Positions 8,210 through 18,130 of a stretch of DNA of 64,000 bases are shown piece after piece. The notes below the pieces were generated by a model, which was not told where the DNA came from, did no database searches, and saw only the letters and a list, made by a program, of their open reading frames with translations. The position numbers were made by a program, and so were the translations under genes. Positions within the stretch are counted from its first letter, which is position 1; every line of letters starts with the position of its first letter. Source of the stretch: a virus. The stretch spans positions 1-64,000 of the IMG/VR virus record IMGVR_UViG_3300042392_000285. One strand, given 5' to 3'.

Positions 8210-9460
8210 ATGCCTGAGAATCAAGCATTACTAAACCAGCTAGAAGAAATCCTACATTGGAAAAAGAGTAAAAAGTTCTACGCTGACAAGCTTGGAATTA
8301 CAGAATCAGAGGTTGATGAGTTGTTGATAGAGTTAAGAAATAGAGAACTTGTTGAAGAAGTGGCAGAGGTAGGTAACTATGTTTCTGAGCTAGAGGAAAC
8401 AATAGTGAGATTTGAAGAGGATATAGCTAAAGGAACAGGAGAGATTGTCTTCAATACAAAAGATGAAATTAAGAGCTTAGATGAGCTCATAGTAAAGTGT
8501 AAGATTGACACAGACAAATGGGAAATCACCAAGTACGTACAGAACTACTGGGGAAATGGTGGGAATCCACATTGGCAAGTCAAAGCCTGGTTAGGGAAGA
8601 AGTCTACAGAACAAGTTTTTCAAGATGCGTTTGTAGACTTTTTAGCTTCATATAAGCCTGTAAGTCAAGAGGTTATGAGTCCTAAGGTTGACTTTGACAA
8701 ACCAAAAGGTATGTTAGTCATCAACAAACAAGACTCTCACTTGAACAAATATGACATAGATGGTAACAATGATGTTACTAATAGACTAGCTCATATCATG
8801 TACAAGGTGGAGTTGATAGCTAACCAAGCTCAGCTTTCAAATAACTTAGAACAAATTACATATATCATTGGATCTGATGAGTTCAATAGTGAATACACTG
8901 GTATGACTACAAAAGGAACTCCTCAAACAAACACTCACACATATCACACTTCTTTTGAGTATATCTGTGGACATGAGATCTTAATGATTACAATGTTATT
9001 ACAGTATGGTCATGAAGTGAAGGTAGTATATGTAGCAGGTAATCATGATGAGTTTGTAGGATGGCATATGGTTAATTGGTTACAAACCTACTTTAGAAAT
9101 ACAGGGAGAGTAACATTTGATTGTTCTCCTAAGTATAGAAAGTATGTAAGCTATGGTCAATCAGCATTGATGTTTAATCATGGAGATGCTATTAAACCTG
9201 CAAAGCTTGCTGCATTGTTTCCAATAGAATATAGAGCAGGGTGGTCTTACCATGATAAGTTCTATATATTCACAGGAGACAAACACCATGAAGTGAGTCA
9301 TGATTTCAATGGTATTAAATTTTACCAGATCCCAGCATTCTCAAATGCTAAGAGTCTATGGGATGATAAGAATGGTCATACGATGTCTAAAGCAGAAGTT
9401 ACAGGATTCCTAATTGATTATGATGAAGGAATAACAAATATATTCAAACAGTATTTATAA
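8210..9460 (+). CDS. Calcineurin-like metallophosphoesterase with N-terminal HTH
   Basis: 416 residues. Residues about 10-50 look like a small helix-turn-helix (KKSKKFYADKLGITESEVDE), followed by an acidic helix. The phosphoesterase core starts near 165 and shows the metal-binding set in order: D175-x-H177 (QDSH), GSDEFN with D223/N226, GNHD at 277-280, NHGD with H324, and GDKHHE with H359/H360. All ligands are present, so an active phosphatase or nuclease is likely. The sister family of DNA repair exonucleases (SbcD/Mre11) is one guess. It is the first gene of the tail operon, and its stop overlaps the start of a ring protein, which suggests a role in packaging or virion assembly rather than general metabolism. 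Confidence 0.8.
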   Translation: MPENQALLNQLEEILHWKKSKKFYADKLGITESEVDELLIELRNRELVEEVAEVGNYVSELEETIVRFEEDIAKGTGEIVFNTKDEIKSLDELIVKCKIDTDKWEITKYVQNYWGNGGNPHWQVKAWLGKKSTEQVFQDAFVDFLASYKPVSQEVMSPKVDFDKPKGMLVINKQDSHLNKYDIDGNNDVTNRLAHIMYKVELIANQAQLSNNLEQITYIIGSDEFNSEYTGMTTKGTPQTNTHTYHTSFEYICGHEILMITMLLQYGHEVKVVYVAGNHDEFVGWHMVNWLQTYFRNTGRVTFDCSPKYRKYVSYGQSALMFNHGDAIKPAKLAALFPIEYRAGWSYHDKFYIFTGDKHHEVSHDFNGIKFYQIPAFSNAKSLWDDKNGHTMSKAEVTGFLIDYDEGITNIFKQYL

Positions 9461-10197
9461 TGGCTACATTAAGAAAAATGGTCTCAGATGTTCGTGCAAT
9501 GCACAAACTATTAACAACAGATAACCTTATCACTGATAGGGTTGTTGCGTCTGAGGTTAGAAACAATACATTTTTATTGGTAAAGAGAGAAACAAATCTC
9601 AGAAAGCTTTGGGCTACAGACACTGTATTCCAAACGCTTCCTTGTTTAGAGATGATAGAGGTTCCTATTTCTGATTGCTGTGAGTATGTTGATCCTTGTC
9701 AAGTGGCAAGAAGCAGATTCAAACTTCCTCGCATCAGTGAAGGAAACTATCAATATCTAATACAAGGTGTATATTCTATCAACGCTATGGGTGGTAAAGG
9801 AAAAAGATTTAAAGAGATTACAATTAACAGATACTTAAATTTATTAAAGCTACCTATCATTAGAGCTGAACAATATTACTGGATAGCAAATGGAGGATAT
9901 TTATACATTAATAATCCTAATTTGCACTCAGTGAGAATTTCTGCATTCTTTGAAGAAGATGTTCCTAATGAGATACTATACCCATCAGACTGTGCATGTG
10001 GCCCATCTCCTACAGTGAGCGATGAAGAATACTGTATGAATCCATTGGATAAGGAGTTTGGATGTCCTGGTTATTTAGAAAAGCAAGTATTAGAGTTAAC
10101 ATCTCAAAAACTATTATCTACTTACTTTAGCATTAAGACTGACATGACATTTGATGGTATAGATGGTCAGGCTCCTAATGCTAAACCAACTAGTTAA
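9460..10197 (+). CDS. crAss-like ring/adaptor (head-tail connector) protein
   Basis: 245 residues. Overlaps its neighbours on both sides at TAATG junctions. The N-terminal pattern (DNLITDRVVASEVRN, then LVKRETNLRKLW) and the Cys-containing middle (ISDCCEYVDPCQVARSRFKLP) resemble a conserved structural protein of crAss-like phages found just before the muzzle gene and assigned to the ring layers below the portal. The mid-section is beta-rich; a CACG/CPGY Cys pair lies near 185-205. The exact ring number cannot be assigned without alignment. It probably bridges portal and tail barrel. Confidence 0.65.
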   Translation: MATLRKMVSDVRAMHKLLTTDNLITDRVVASEVRNNTFLLVKRETNLRKLWATDTVFQTLPCLEMIEVPISDCCEYVDPCQVARSRFKLPRISEGNYQYLIQGVYSINAMGGKGKRFKEITINRYLNLLKLPIIRAEQYYWIANGGYLYINNPNLHSVRISAFFEEDVPNEILYPSDCACGPSPTVSDEEYCMNPLDKEFGCPGYLEKQVLELTSQKLLSTYFSIKTDMTFDGIDGQAPNAKPTS

Positions 10198-10673
10198 TGC
10201 GAACCAAGATTGACTGGAGAAGCTCCAGTAAAGAAAACTACAACAATTTCTGCAGAAAAAATCCCACCATAAAAGTTACATTTGATGAGTGGAGAAACAT
10301 TATATATCAATATAATGAACATTTCAAAAACTACATTCTAGAAACAGGAGAGAAAGCAAGACTTCCTTTTGGCTTTGGTGAATTCTCTATCAATAAAAAG
10401 AAGAGAAAGAAGATGAAAACAGTTGATGGTAAGGAGATGGTTAACCTACCAGTTGATTGGCAAAAGACAAAACAAAAGGGTAAGATCATTTATAACTTTA
10501 ACTTCCATACAGAAGGATTCTTTTTTGGTTGGATGTGGTTTAAAGAGTCTACAAGAATTCGTAACATCAACTTATGGTACTTCAAACCTTCTCGTTCTAC
10601 TTCTAGATTGCTGTCACATTACATAAAAACAGATGACAAATACCAGCACCTTTATAGGGAATGGAAAAAATAA
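10197..10673 (+). CDS. Conserved crAss-like tail ring/knob protein
   Basis: 158 residues, basic. The order of motifs is DWRSSSKENYNNFCRKNP, FDEWRNIIYQYN, LETGEKARLPFGFGEFSINK, a Lys-rich stretch, VNLPVDWQKTK, and an aromatic end FFFGWMWFKES...WYFKPSRSTSRLL. I recall this pattern in a small conserved protein of crAss-like phages that lies between ring-protein genes. The aromatic and basic content suits a protein packed between rings or against DNA. Starts at a TAATG overlap and is followed after 6 bases by the next ring protein. Confidence 0.65.
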   Translation: MRTKIDWRSSSKENYNNFCRKNPTIKVTFDEWRNIIYQYNEHFKNYILETGEKARLPFGFGEFSINKKKRKKMKTVDGKEMVNLPVDWQKTKQKGKIIYNFNFHTEGFFFGWMWFKESTRIRNINLWYFKPSRSTSRLLSHYIKTDDKYQHLYREWKK

Positions 10674-10679
10674 AATAAC

Positions 10680-11636
10680 ATGGCATACTATTACAGATAC
10701 AACTTTGTCTCTCCTGAGCCAATCTATTCAATTGTTAAAGAAGAGTTAAAATCTTACTTTGACACAGGAGCAGTTGATGATTTAATGTTCCCCACCTATT
10801 TAGACAAGTGTCTACAAAAGATGGGTAGATCAAGTTATGTCATTGCTGAACAGACATTAGATATTTCTGGATATGAGGCTAGACTTCCTGACAACTTCTT
10901 TGCTGTTAGAGAAGCTTGGATGTGTACAGAGATTCCTCAGCTTCCATATCAAACAGCTAACTCATTCTATTCTCAGGCAGCTAGCCAAACAACAATACAA
11001 GTCTCTCCTATTATTAGTGGTGGAGTACCATGTACTAATCCACAATGTACAACAGGATGTCCTACGTGTATGCCTGATATCATCCAAGCTGTATATAAAA
11101 CCAATCAACAGATAGCTAGAGGTATAAGAAAAGAGTATTTATTAAAACCAGGCAATATATCTTGCCAAGGTAAATGTGATGTAAGCTATACAGATGCTTG
11201 GCAGTTTTATACAAATGCACCCCCTGTGCATGAGTTCACTCCAGGAAGTGCTGGTTATGATAGCTTTGATATTAGAGATAATAAGTTTGTTACAAACTTC
11301 AGCTGTGGTGTTGTTCATATGATTTTCTATGCTACAGACTATGATGCTACAGGTAATCAATTGATTCCTGATAACTATCGTATAAGAGAATACGTAGAAG
11401 CCTTTATTAAATATAAAGTTTTTGAAACCTTATCTAACCAAATCAATGATGAGACATTCAACCAAATACAAGCTAAGTTAGTTTACTATAAGCAACTTTC
11501 AGAAGAAGCCTTTATTATGGCTTACACTGAGATTAAGAAACAAGATGTATGGACTAAGCAAAGAAGAGTAAGAAATGATTTACAACGCTTTGCACAATAT
11601 GAACTACCAAACAGAAGCTCAAGATATGGCAGATAA
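10680..11636 (+). CDS. crAss-like ring protein adjoining the muzzle gene
   Basis: 318 residues. A helical N-terminus (IVKEELKSYFDTGAVDD, then YLDKCLQKMGRSSYVIAEQ) leads into DISGYEARLPDNFFAVREAWMC, a pattern of crAss-like ring proteins. A central beta region with a cluster of Cys (about 117-130) and a C-terminal long helix (about 235-300, EAFIKYKVFETLSNQINDET) follow. It overlaps the next gene by 11 bases if that gene starts at 11626. By position it is the ring that contacts the muzzle. No enzymatic motif is seen. Confidence 0.65.
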   Translation: MAYYYRYNFVSPEPIYSIVKEELKSYFDTGAVDDLMFPTYLDKCLQKMGRSSYVIAEQTLDISGYEARLPDNFFAVREAWMCTEIPQLPYQTANSFYSQAASQTTIQVSPIISGGVPCTNPQCTTGCPTCMPDIIQAVYKTNQQIARGIRKEYLLKPGNISCQGKCDVSYTDAWQFYTNAPPVHEFTPGSAGYDSFDIRDNKFVTNFSCGVVHMIFYATDYDATGNQLIPDNYRIREYVEAFIKYKVFETLSNQINDETFNQIQAKLVYYKQLSEEAFIMAYTEIKKQDVWTKQRRVRNDLQRFAQYELPNRSSRYGR

Positions 11637-14600
11637 CCAAGAAGGAACATCTAACATAAGACAAGAGTATAATCTTGGCAGAGTTGGACTAGATATGGAT
11701 TCTTCTGTAAACCAAATACAGAAGGGTAAACTTTCTTATGCCCTAAATGGAGCATTAGAAAACTTTGATGCTAATTCTGTAAGTTATCAAAATGAGCCAA
11801 GTAATGAAGCTTGTTTAGAGTTTCCTGAAGGCTATCATTTAATTGGAACTCATTTCATTCAAGAGAAAAACAAACACATATTCTTTTTAGCTAATCCTGA
11901 AACAGGAGGAAGTGAAATTGGATATATGGATAATAATGATTGTGTATATCATACACTATGTACAGAATATCCTGATTTAGAAATCACTGTATGTGCTAAC
12001 TCTGAATGCTTAAACTTTGATATAAACTATCCTATTCATAAGGCTGTACATAAGATTACAAACTGTACCACTGAGGTATATTGGACTGATGGATTAAATC
12101 CAAGAAGATATATAAACATTGAACAAGTTCCCTATATTTCAACTTATGCAGGTACTCAAAATTGTGATCCAATTGTTACTCCTGTACTTGATTGCAATAA
12201 GTTAAAAGTACAACCTAACTTCTCTATTCCTAGCATAGATATTACTGGAACAGCTGTAGGTGGAGATTTACAAGCAGGTACATATCAGTTTGCTGTTCAA
12301 TATTGTAATGCTTCAGGAGATGGATACACATCCTATTATTCTGTAACTAATCCTACATCTATTGCAAATACAGAGATAACTACTCCTGATTTTCAATACT
12401 CTGTAGGAAAGTCTATATTGTTAAGTATTGGTAATGTAGATATTACAGGATACTTCCAATATTTTAATTTAGCTGTTATTAAGACTATTAATAATGGTAC
12501 CAGTGTAGAACTTGTAGGAACTTTTAAGATTCAAGACAAGATAACAACAGCCACTTATTCAGGTCAAAACCAAACACAAATACCTTTAAGCTTAGGTGAT
12601 ATATTAGAGAAGTTCCCTTATTATGATATTGCACAAGATGTTACAAGTGTGCAAGACTATATCGTTTGGGACAATCTTACTTCTATTGATAGAATTAACT
12701 ATCAATCAATTGCTAGTAAAATAACATTAGAATGGGAAACTTATAAGTTACCAGCAGGTAACAGCTATGCAGATCCTTTCTATACAGCTAATCTAAGAGG
12801 ATATTTAAGAGATGAGATATATGCATTTGAGATAGTATTTTTATTAGATAATGGTAAACAAACAGATGGCTTTCATATTCCTGGTAGAGTTAAAAATGCT
12901 CAAGAGTTATCTCAGCCAGATGTAACAACAGCTAATGCAGATTACATAGGAGATGGAGCTCCTCAACCTTATTGGAAGATATATAACACTGCCACTGTAT
13001 CCACTACATATCCTGTTTCTACCAATGAAAATATAGGACAAGCATATCCATATCAATCTGGAGAATTTGCCTATTGGGAAGCTCAAGATGAAGAATATCC
13101 TTGTAATGTAGATGTATGGGGAGACCTTGCTGGTCAGAAAATTAGACATCACAAATTTCCTGATGTATTAGTTTCTCCTTACTTTGAGACTCCTCCTATT
13201 ACATATTCAGGTGGTCAGATAGAACCAATCATGCAAACTTCTAATGCCATCTATCCAATAGGTGTAAAAATAGATGTACAACAGGTAGCATTCTTAATTC
13301 AAACATCTACTTTAACAACTGAAGAAAAAGCTTCAATTGTTGGATTTAAAATAGTGAGAGGAAATAGAAGTGCAAACAAATCTATTATTGCTAAAGGTAT
13401 ATTGAGAAATGTAGGTAAGTATAATAGAGAAGGTACAAACTTTTACTATCCTAACTATCCATATAATGACCTTGATAAAGATCCATTCTTACTTGAGAAG
13501 AGCAATTCTTACATGTCTCAATGTGATACTTTCCAAGTGACAGCTACAGTTGATGGTGCATTACAATATACAGATTGTTATACAGGCACTGTATCAAGTC
13601 AAAATTTTACTACAGCTACCACTGAAATATGTTCTCTTACACTTCCTGTTGTAAATACAGGAGCAGCTACATTTACAAACATTACATCTAGCACTTATAT
13701 AATCTCTTCAACTTATAAATGTGTAACTTTTTCAGCACCTGTATTTAATTATTTAGATCCTATAACTGGAGCTTTACAAACTATCACTGTACCATTTAAT
13801 ACATCAGTGACAGTTAATTCAATAGGTGCTCCTACATTTGTATCAGGATGTGATCGTTTCACTATAGTGGAAAATAGTAAAGTAAATATTAATTGTTTTC
13901 CAAATAACTTAGATGGATTTAGTAGTATTGAATCTAAATATAGACAAGTATTTAATTCACCAGAAACTTCTTTTGGACAACCTACATTAGGTAATGTTCT
14001 TAAATTAGAAAGTGTATTGTTTGGTGGTGGAAGATCTCATTTTGTTGAGGTACAGAAGCATTCTATGTACAAGCTTCTTACCAGACAAACTCAAATAGAT
14101 GCCTTAAACTCTAGCAAAAAGATTGCTGACCTAGGAGGATTTAGTGCTGTAGCATTCTTTACAGCATATCAAACTTACTTACAAATCTACCTAAATGGTA
14201 TTAGTAGAAAGAACTTTGCACAATCATTTAACTCTGTCTCTAGCTATGACTATAGTGCAGATATACAGAATGCTGCTACTAATCCTCTAACTGGTAATAT
14301 AGGTATTAAACAAAGACAACTTGATAAGTGTCAATATGTATTCCCAGGTGTACAGAATGTAGGTGATAATCATGATCTTAATAACTTTAATAGAGAGTCT
14401 TCAATATATACTAAAACTATTGAAGCTAGATCAGGAGTAGTTGTAAATCCTCTACCATTCCCTAATCAAACTCCTTCTTTATACATAGCAGGTGTAAGTC
14501 AGATATCTGATAATTCAAGATTTACTATTTCTCAAGCAAATAACTGTAGTGCTCCTGAACAGCAAGAAGATATAAAAGTTGTATCTTATTATGCTTCAAT

Positions 14601-17253
14601 AAAGGCTATTAATAATAATCAATGGGGACAAATATATTCTTATCAAACAATTGATACAGGATTCCAAAGAATATTTAGTTCTCTTCCAGCCACTGAAGTA
14701 ATATTTGGTGGTGATACATATATTGGTAAGTTTGGATTCAAAACTAAGCTTCCTTTCTTTATTGATAATAGAGTGGGAGCTCCTGATGATAGTGACATTT
14801 ACTACGATGAGTTAGGTAATGTAGCCTATCCACAATATTGGTATTCTGCTAGATCTGAATTATCTGATTACTTTGTAGGTGGTACTTTAATGAAGAATAT
14901 CATTTCTACCAAAGCTCACTATTTAGACTGTCCTAATGATTATATAGTGGATAATATTAGTACAACTACCACTACCTCTTCTACAACTCCTGCTCCAGGT
15001 ACTGTATTAGCTGGTTCACAAAACTATATCTATGATGGTAAGATGTATCTATTTGCTTATGGTATTCCTTACTTCTATGTAGAGAGTTCTATTAATGTAG
15101 ACTTACGTCAGGCATTTAATAACCTAGAGGGTGATTTCTACCCACACGTGAGCTCAGGTATTCCTGATACTTGGTTCCAAGAAAGCAGAGTTCCTATTGC
15201 ACTTGATAACACATACTATTATAATACCACTTTCTCTAAACAAAACACAGAGAACTTTTTCTCTCATTTACCTTCAGACTGGATAAAGCAACTTTGCTTT
15301 ACATACTTCCCATTCAGAGCTATATACTCTGATCCACAAGAAAGTTATTCTGATAATAGAATTAACAATTGGTTGATATATCGTCCAATAAGTTTTTTTG
15401 ACTTCCCTCAGAACTATGGTAAGTTAGTATCACTAGATGGTATACAGAATAAAGCTACCCTAGCTAGATTTGAAAACAAGTCATTGCTTTATGGTAACTT
15501 ATTGACAATGAACACAAGTAGTCCTCAGGCAGCGTTCTTAGGTAATCCTACATTATTTACATCAGCTCCTGCAATTGATTATGCTGAAACTGACCTAGGT
15601 TATGTAGGTTCTCAAAACAAGTTCTTACTTAAAATACCTGATGGACAAATAACAATAGATGCTAAGAGAGGTCAAATATTTTTGATAGCTGGTGCTACTA
15701 AAGCAATAGATATCTCAGCGTTTGGTAGTGGTCTAAACAGGTTCTTTACAGACCATTTAGCATTTGAAATATTAAGACACTTCCCTACAGCAAATATAGA
15801 TAACCACTTCAATGGTCTTGGTTTACATGGTGTATATGATAGTAAGTTTGAGAGAATAATTATAACTAAGTTAGATTATATCCCTCAACCTAATAAGCAA
15901 ATATACTATAATGAAGCTTTACAGAAGTTTTATATAAATCAACCAGTGGCTGGTAATACATCAGTTATAAGATATGTAAATCTAACAGATGTAGAATACT
16001 TCTGCAATAAGTCATGGACTGCATCATTTAACATGAACACCAAAGCTTGGGTAAGTTTCCATACATACATACCTAATTTCTACATAGGAGAAAATGGTTT
16101 CTACTATTCTGGATTAAATGAAGGATGTGAATTATCAGCAGTAGCTGTTACAGAGATACCTTCTCCAACCACTACAACTACTACTACACCAGTTCCATTA
16201 GAGTGTGCTTTAAATGGTACAGCTACATATGTTCCACCACCAACTACCACGACTACAACAACCCCTACTCCTCCTCCTACAACCACAACTACAACAACTC
16301 CTCCTCCTACAACTACCACTACTACCACTTTAACTTATTGTCAATCAATTGGTGCAGGGGCTGGTTGTTTCAATTGGTACTTTACAGCAGGTGCAACAGG
16401 TGCAATAGTACAGTGGACAGATTGTAATGGTAATAATCAAAGTTCAGTATTAAATGAAGGTGAATCAGGAAGTGCATGTTTATGTGATGGTTATTCACCT
16501 AATGTTTTAGAAGGCAGTTTAGCTATTATAAGTCAAGTTGGTCAATGTGGTGATATAACAACTACTACAAGTACTAGTACAACACAATCTGAATGGACAA
16601 CTATAGAATATGGTTTTAATGCATTTGATCCAAACCAAGCTTGTGATAATTATGAACTTAATGTTCTCACAACTGTATATGTATTAGTAGTTGAAACTCC
16701 TATTGTATTAGGAAGTCATTTCTATTCTTTACCTAGTGTTGGAAATCCTGCTCCTGCTGGGTTCTATGCTAGACCATGTAATATTCCTTTAAGTAACTGT
16801 ACTTATGAAGTAACAGGTTTTGATGGCGAAGTAACAGGTATAGCTGAATGTGGAACACTAACTACTACTACAACTACTACATTACCACCAGCACCTACAT
16901 ATGTAGCTATTGATGCAAGTGCTATTGGTTATAATGAAACAGATGCTGCTAACACTGGTATTTGTTGTATACAAAAGTTAATATATGTAGATAGTTTTGG
17001 TGCATTTATATTTTCAGAACTTCCAATAGTTCCTGTACCATCAGGATATACTTTAGTGACTCAATTCTGGGTAGATGACAATGGTGTTCCATATTTTGAC
17101 AATGCGTCAGTTATGTATGTAGATCAGTTTTTAACTATACCTGCTCCTGCTGGTTACTATGGAGGTGCAGCTAATGGATATAGAAGAATTCAAGGATCAG
17201 TTGGTTTATTTTCAACACCAGTAACATCTTGTGCTGGAGTACCATGTCTTTAA
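11626..17253 (+). CDS. Tail stabilisation (muzzle-like) protein, N-terminal part, with poly-Thr modules
   Basis: 1875 residues from the AUG at 11626 (an upstream AUG at 11599 would give a longer overlap with the ring gene). It opens with an NIRQEYNLGRVGLDMDSSV pattern and DSSVNQIQKGKLSYALNGA, typical of crAss-like stabilisation/muzzle proteins. The core runs to about residue 1501, with AYGIPYFYVESSINVDLRQ near 1145 and SWTASFNMNTKAWVSFHTY near 1463. A short Thr insert lies at about 1113-1122. From 1515 onward the core is replaced by poly-Thr/Pro linkers and three Cys-containing modules that end at the stop. The expected C-terminal core section is instead found in the next gene, so the muzzle appears to be encoded in two pieces. 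Predicted place: the tail end plug. Confidence 0.75.
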   Translation: MADNQEGTSNIRQEYNLGRVGLDMDSSVNQIQKGKLSYALNGALENFDANSVSYQNEPSNEACLEFPEGYHLIGTHFIQEKNKHIFFLANPETGGSEIGYMDNNDCVYHTLCTEYPDLEITVCANSECLNFDINYPIHKAVHKITNCTTEVYWTDGLNPRRYINIEQVPYISTYAGTQNCDPIVTPVLDCNKLKVQPNFSIPSIDITGTAVGGDLQAGTYQFAVQYCNASGDGYTSYYSVTNPTSIANTEITTPDFQYSVGKSILLSIGNVDITGYFQYFNLAVIKTINNGTSVELVGTFKIQDKITTATYSGQNQTQIPLSLGDILEKFPYYDIAQDVTSVQDYIVWDNLTSIDRINYQSIASKITLEWETYKLPAGNSYADPFYTANLRGYLRDEIYAFEIVFLLDNGKQTDGFHIPGRVKNAQELSQPDVTTANADYIGDGAPQPYWKIYNTATVSTTYPVSTNENIGQAYPYQSGEFAYWEAQDEEYPCNVDVWGDLAGQKIRHHKFPDVLVSPYFETPPITYSGGQIEPIMQTSNAIYPIGVKIDVQQVAFLIQTSTLTTEEKASIVGFKIVRGNRSANKSIIAKGILRNVGKYNREGTNFYYPNYPYNDLDKDPFLLEKSNSYMSQCDTFQVTATVDGALQYTDCYTGTVSSQNFTTATTEICSLTLPVVNTGAATFTNITSSTYIISSTYKCVTFSAPVFNYLDPITGALQTITVPFNTSVTVNSIGAPTFVSGCDRFTIVENSKVNINCFPNNLDGFSSIESKYRQVFNSPETSFGQPTLGNVLKLESVLFGGGRSHFVEVQKHSMYKLLTRQTQIDALNSSKKIADLGGFSAVAFFTAYQTYLQIYLNGISRKNFAQSFNSVSSYDYSADIQNAATNPLTGNIGIKQRQLDKCQYVFPGVQNVGDNHDLNNFNRESSIYTKTIEARSGVVVNPLPFPNQTPSLYIAGVSQISDNSRFTISQANNCSAPEQQEDIKVVSYYASIKAINNNQWGQIYSYQTIDTGFQRIFSSLPATEVIFGGDTYIGKFGFKTKLPFFIDNRVGAPDDSDIYYDELGNVAYPQYWYSARSELSDYFVGGTLMKNIISTKAHYLDCPNDYIVDNISTTTTTSSTTPAPGTVLAGSQNYIYDGKMYLFAYGIPYFYVESSINVDLRQAFNNLEGDFYPHVSSGIPDTWFQESRVPIALDNTYYYNTTFSKQNTENFFSHLPSDWIKQLCFTYFPFRAIYSDPQESYSDNRINNWLIYRPISFFDFPQNYGKLVSLDGIQNKATLARFENKSLLYGNLLTMNTSSPQAAFLGNPTLFTSAPAIDYAETDLGYVGSQNKFLLKIPDGQITIDAKRGQIFLIAGATKAIDISAFGSGLNRFFTDHLAFEILRHFPTANIDNHFNGLGLHGVYDSKFERIIITKLDYIPQPNKQIYYNEALQKFYINQPVAGNTSVIRYVNLTDVEYFCNKSWTASFNMNTKAWVSFHTYIPNFYIGENGFYYSGLNEGCELSAVAVTEIPSPTTTTTTTPVPLECALNGTATYVPPPTTTTTTTPTPPPTTTTTTTPPPTTTTTTTLTYCQSIGAGAGCFNWYFTAGATGAIVQWTDCNGNNQSSVLNEGESGSACLCDGYSPNVLEGSLAIISQVGQCGDITTTTSTSTTQSEWTTIEYGFNAFDPNQACDNYELNVLTTVYVLVVETPIVLGSHFYSLPSVGNPAPAGFYARPCNIPLSNCTYEVTGFDGEVTGIAECGTLTTTTTTTLPPAPTYVAIDASAIGYNETDAANTGICCIQKLIYVDSFGAFIFSELPIVPVPSGYTLVTQFWVDDNGVPYFDNASVMYVDQFLTIPAPAGYYGGAANGYRRIQGSVGLFSTPVTSCAGVPCL
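16168..16884 (+). repeat. Poly-Thr linker tracts in the muzzle gene
   Basis: Four ACN-codon tracts (16168-16188, 16243-16330, 16558-16587 and 16858-16884) encode Thr runs of 5-7 residues with Pro between some of them. The second contains three tandem units of the PPPTTTTTTT type. Mixed ACT/ACA/ACC codons keep them from being perfect DNA repeats. They separate small modules that each hold several Cys. Confidence 0.85.
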
Positions 17254-17263
17254 AAAATAATAA

Positions 17264-18130
17264 ATGGCTAAAACAGTAATAATAAGATTAACATGTTCAG
17301 GTGGCAGAACTGGACCCTTTGATATCTCTGATAACTTAGGGACTGTCTTGGGCACTGGTATAACCAAACAAAATCTTATTGATGGGTATACTGTCAGTGT
17401 GGATAATTCTGTCACTACAATTACTATAACATCTGTGGGCAAATGCCATACAGTTTTACAAGTTACTATTGGCACTGCCACTATAGAACAACTTGCTGCA
17501 TTACCCTACACAGAATGTAATACAGGTTCTTTATGGAGACACTTAACTGATGTAGTTAACTACAATAAATACTATGGTAACGTAGAACCTTACATAATAG
17601 AGTATCCATTTGCCTACCAAACGTATGATGAGATTCTTCAGAATATAAAAGACTACAGTAAGGTGTTTAACTACTTACCTATTGTTGATGGTGTGTTTAA
17701 TGATAATGCTCAGATAAGTGTTGATAATCAATGGTTTAACAAAGCTGTTCTTTACAATAGCCAACAGTCTACAGGTATATTAGAATTGGTACCAAAGCCA
17801 ATGCATAACCTACAACAATACTTAACCTACCCAATCTATAATACTGAAAGTAAAACTATCACTTATACTAAGTCAGATAATTTCTATCAATACAATACTT
17901 TCTGGGGATTAATTAAAAGTAAATCTGTACCTTTGTTTACAACAAGCTGTGAGTCTTTATCAATAGATAAGCTTGTAAACCAAGCAAATATGGATTATGG
18001 AAAAAGATCATTTAAGAAAGAACCACTAAGAGCTAAGGATCTTAAGGTGAGACACATCTTAGATAACAGCTCTACAGCTCATATAGTTTCTCAATTCATT
18101 GTTGCACCATCTCAAATCTCTTACAAGTAA
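17264..18130 (+). CDS. Muzzle protein C-terminal part behind a new N-terminal domain
   Basis: 288 residues. Residues 1-72 form a beta domain with CSGGRTGPFDISDN, a GIT..LIDGYT stretch and a closing SVGKC motif, paralogous to the first domain of the gene at 7463. From about residue 84 the sequence reads like the C-terminal section of a crAss-like stabilisation protein: TGSLWRHLTDV, NYNKYYGNVEPYIIEY, WFNKAVLYNSQQSTGILEL, YTKSDNFYQYNTFWGLIK, and IDKLVNQANMDYGKRSFKK before a final VSQF strand. Starting 10 bases after the muzzle stop, it most likely supplies the missing end of that protein as a separate chain. Its stop overlaps the next start (TAATG). Confidence 0.7.
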   Translation: MAKTVIIRLTCSGGRTGPFDISDNLGTVLGTGITKQNLIDGYTVSVDNSVTTITITSVGKCHTVLQVTIGTATIEQLAALPYTECNTGSLWRHLTDVVNYNKYYGNVEPYIIEYPFAYQTYDEILQNIKDYSKVFNYLPIVDGVFNDNAQISVDNQWFNKAVLYNSQQSTGILELVPKPMHNLQQYLTYPIYNTESKTITYTKSDNFYQYNTFWGLIKSKSVPLFTTSCESLSIDKLVNQANMDYGKRSFKKEPLRAKDLKVRHILDNSSTAHIVSQFIVAPSQISYK

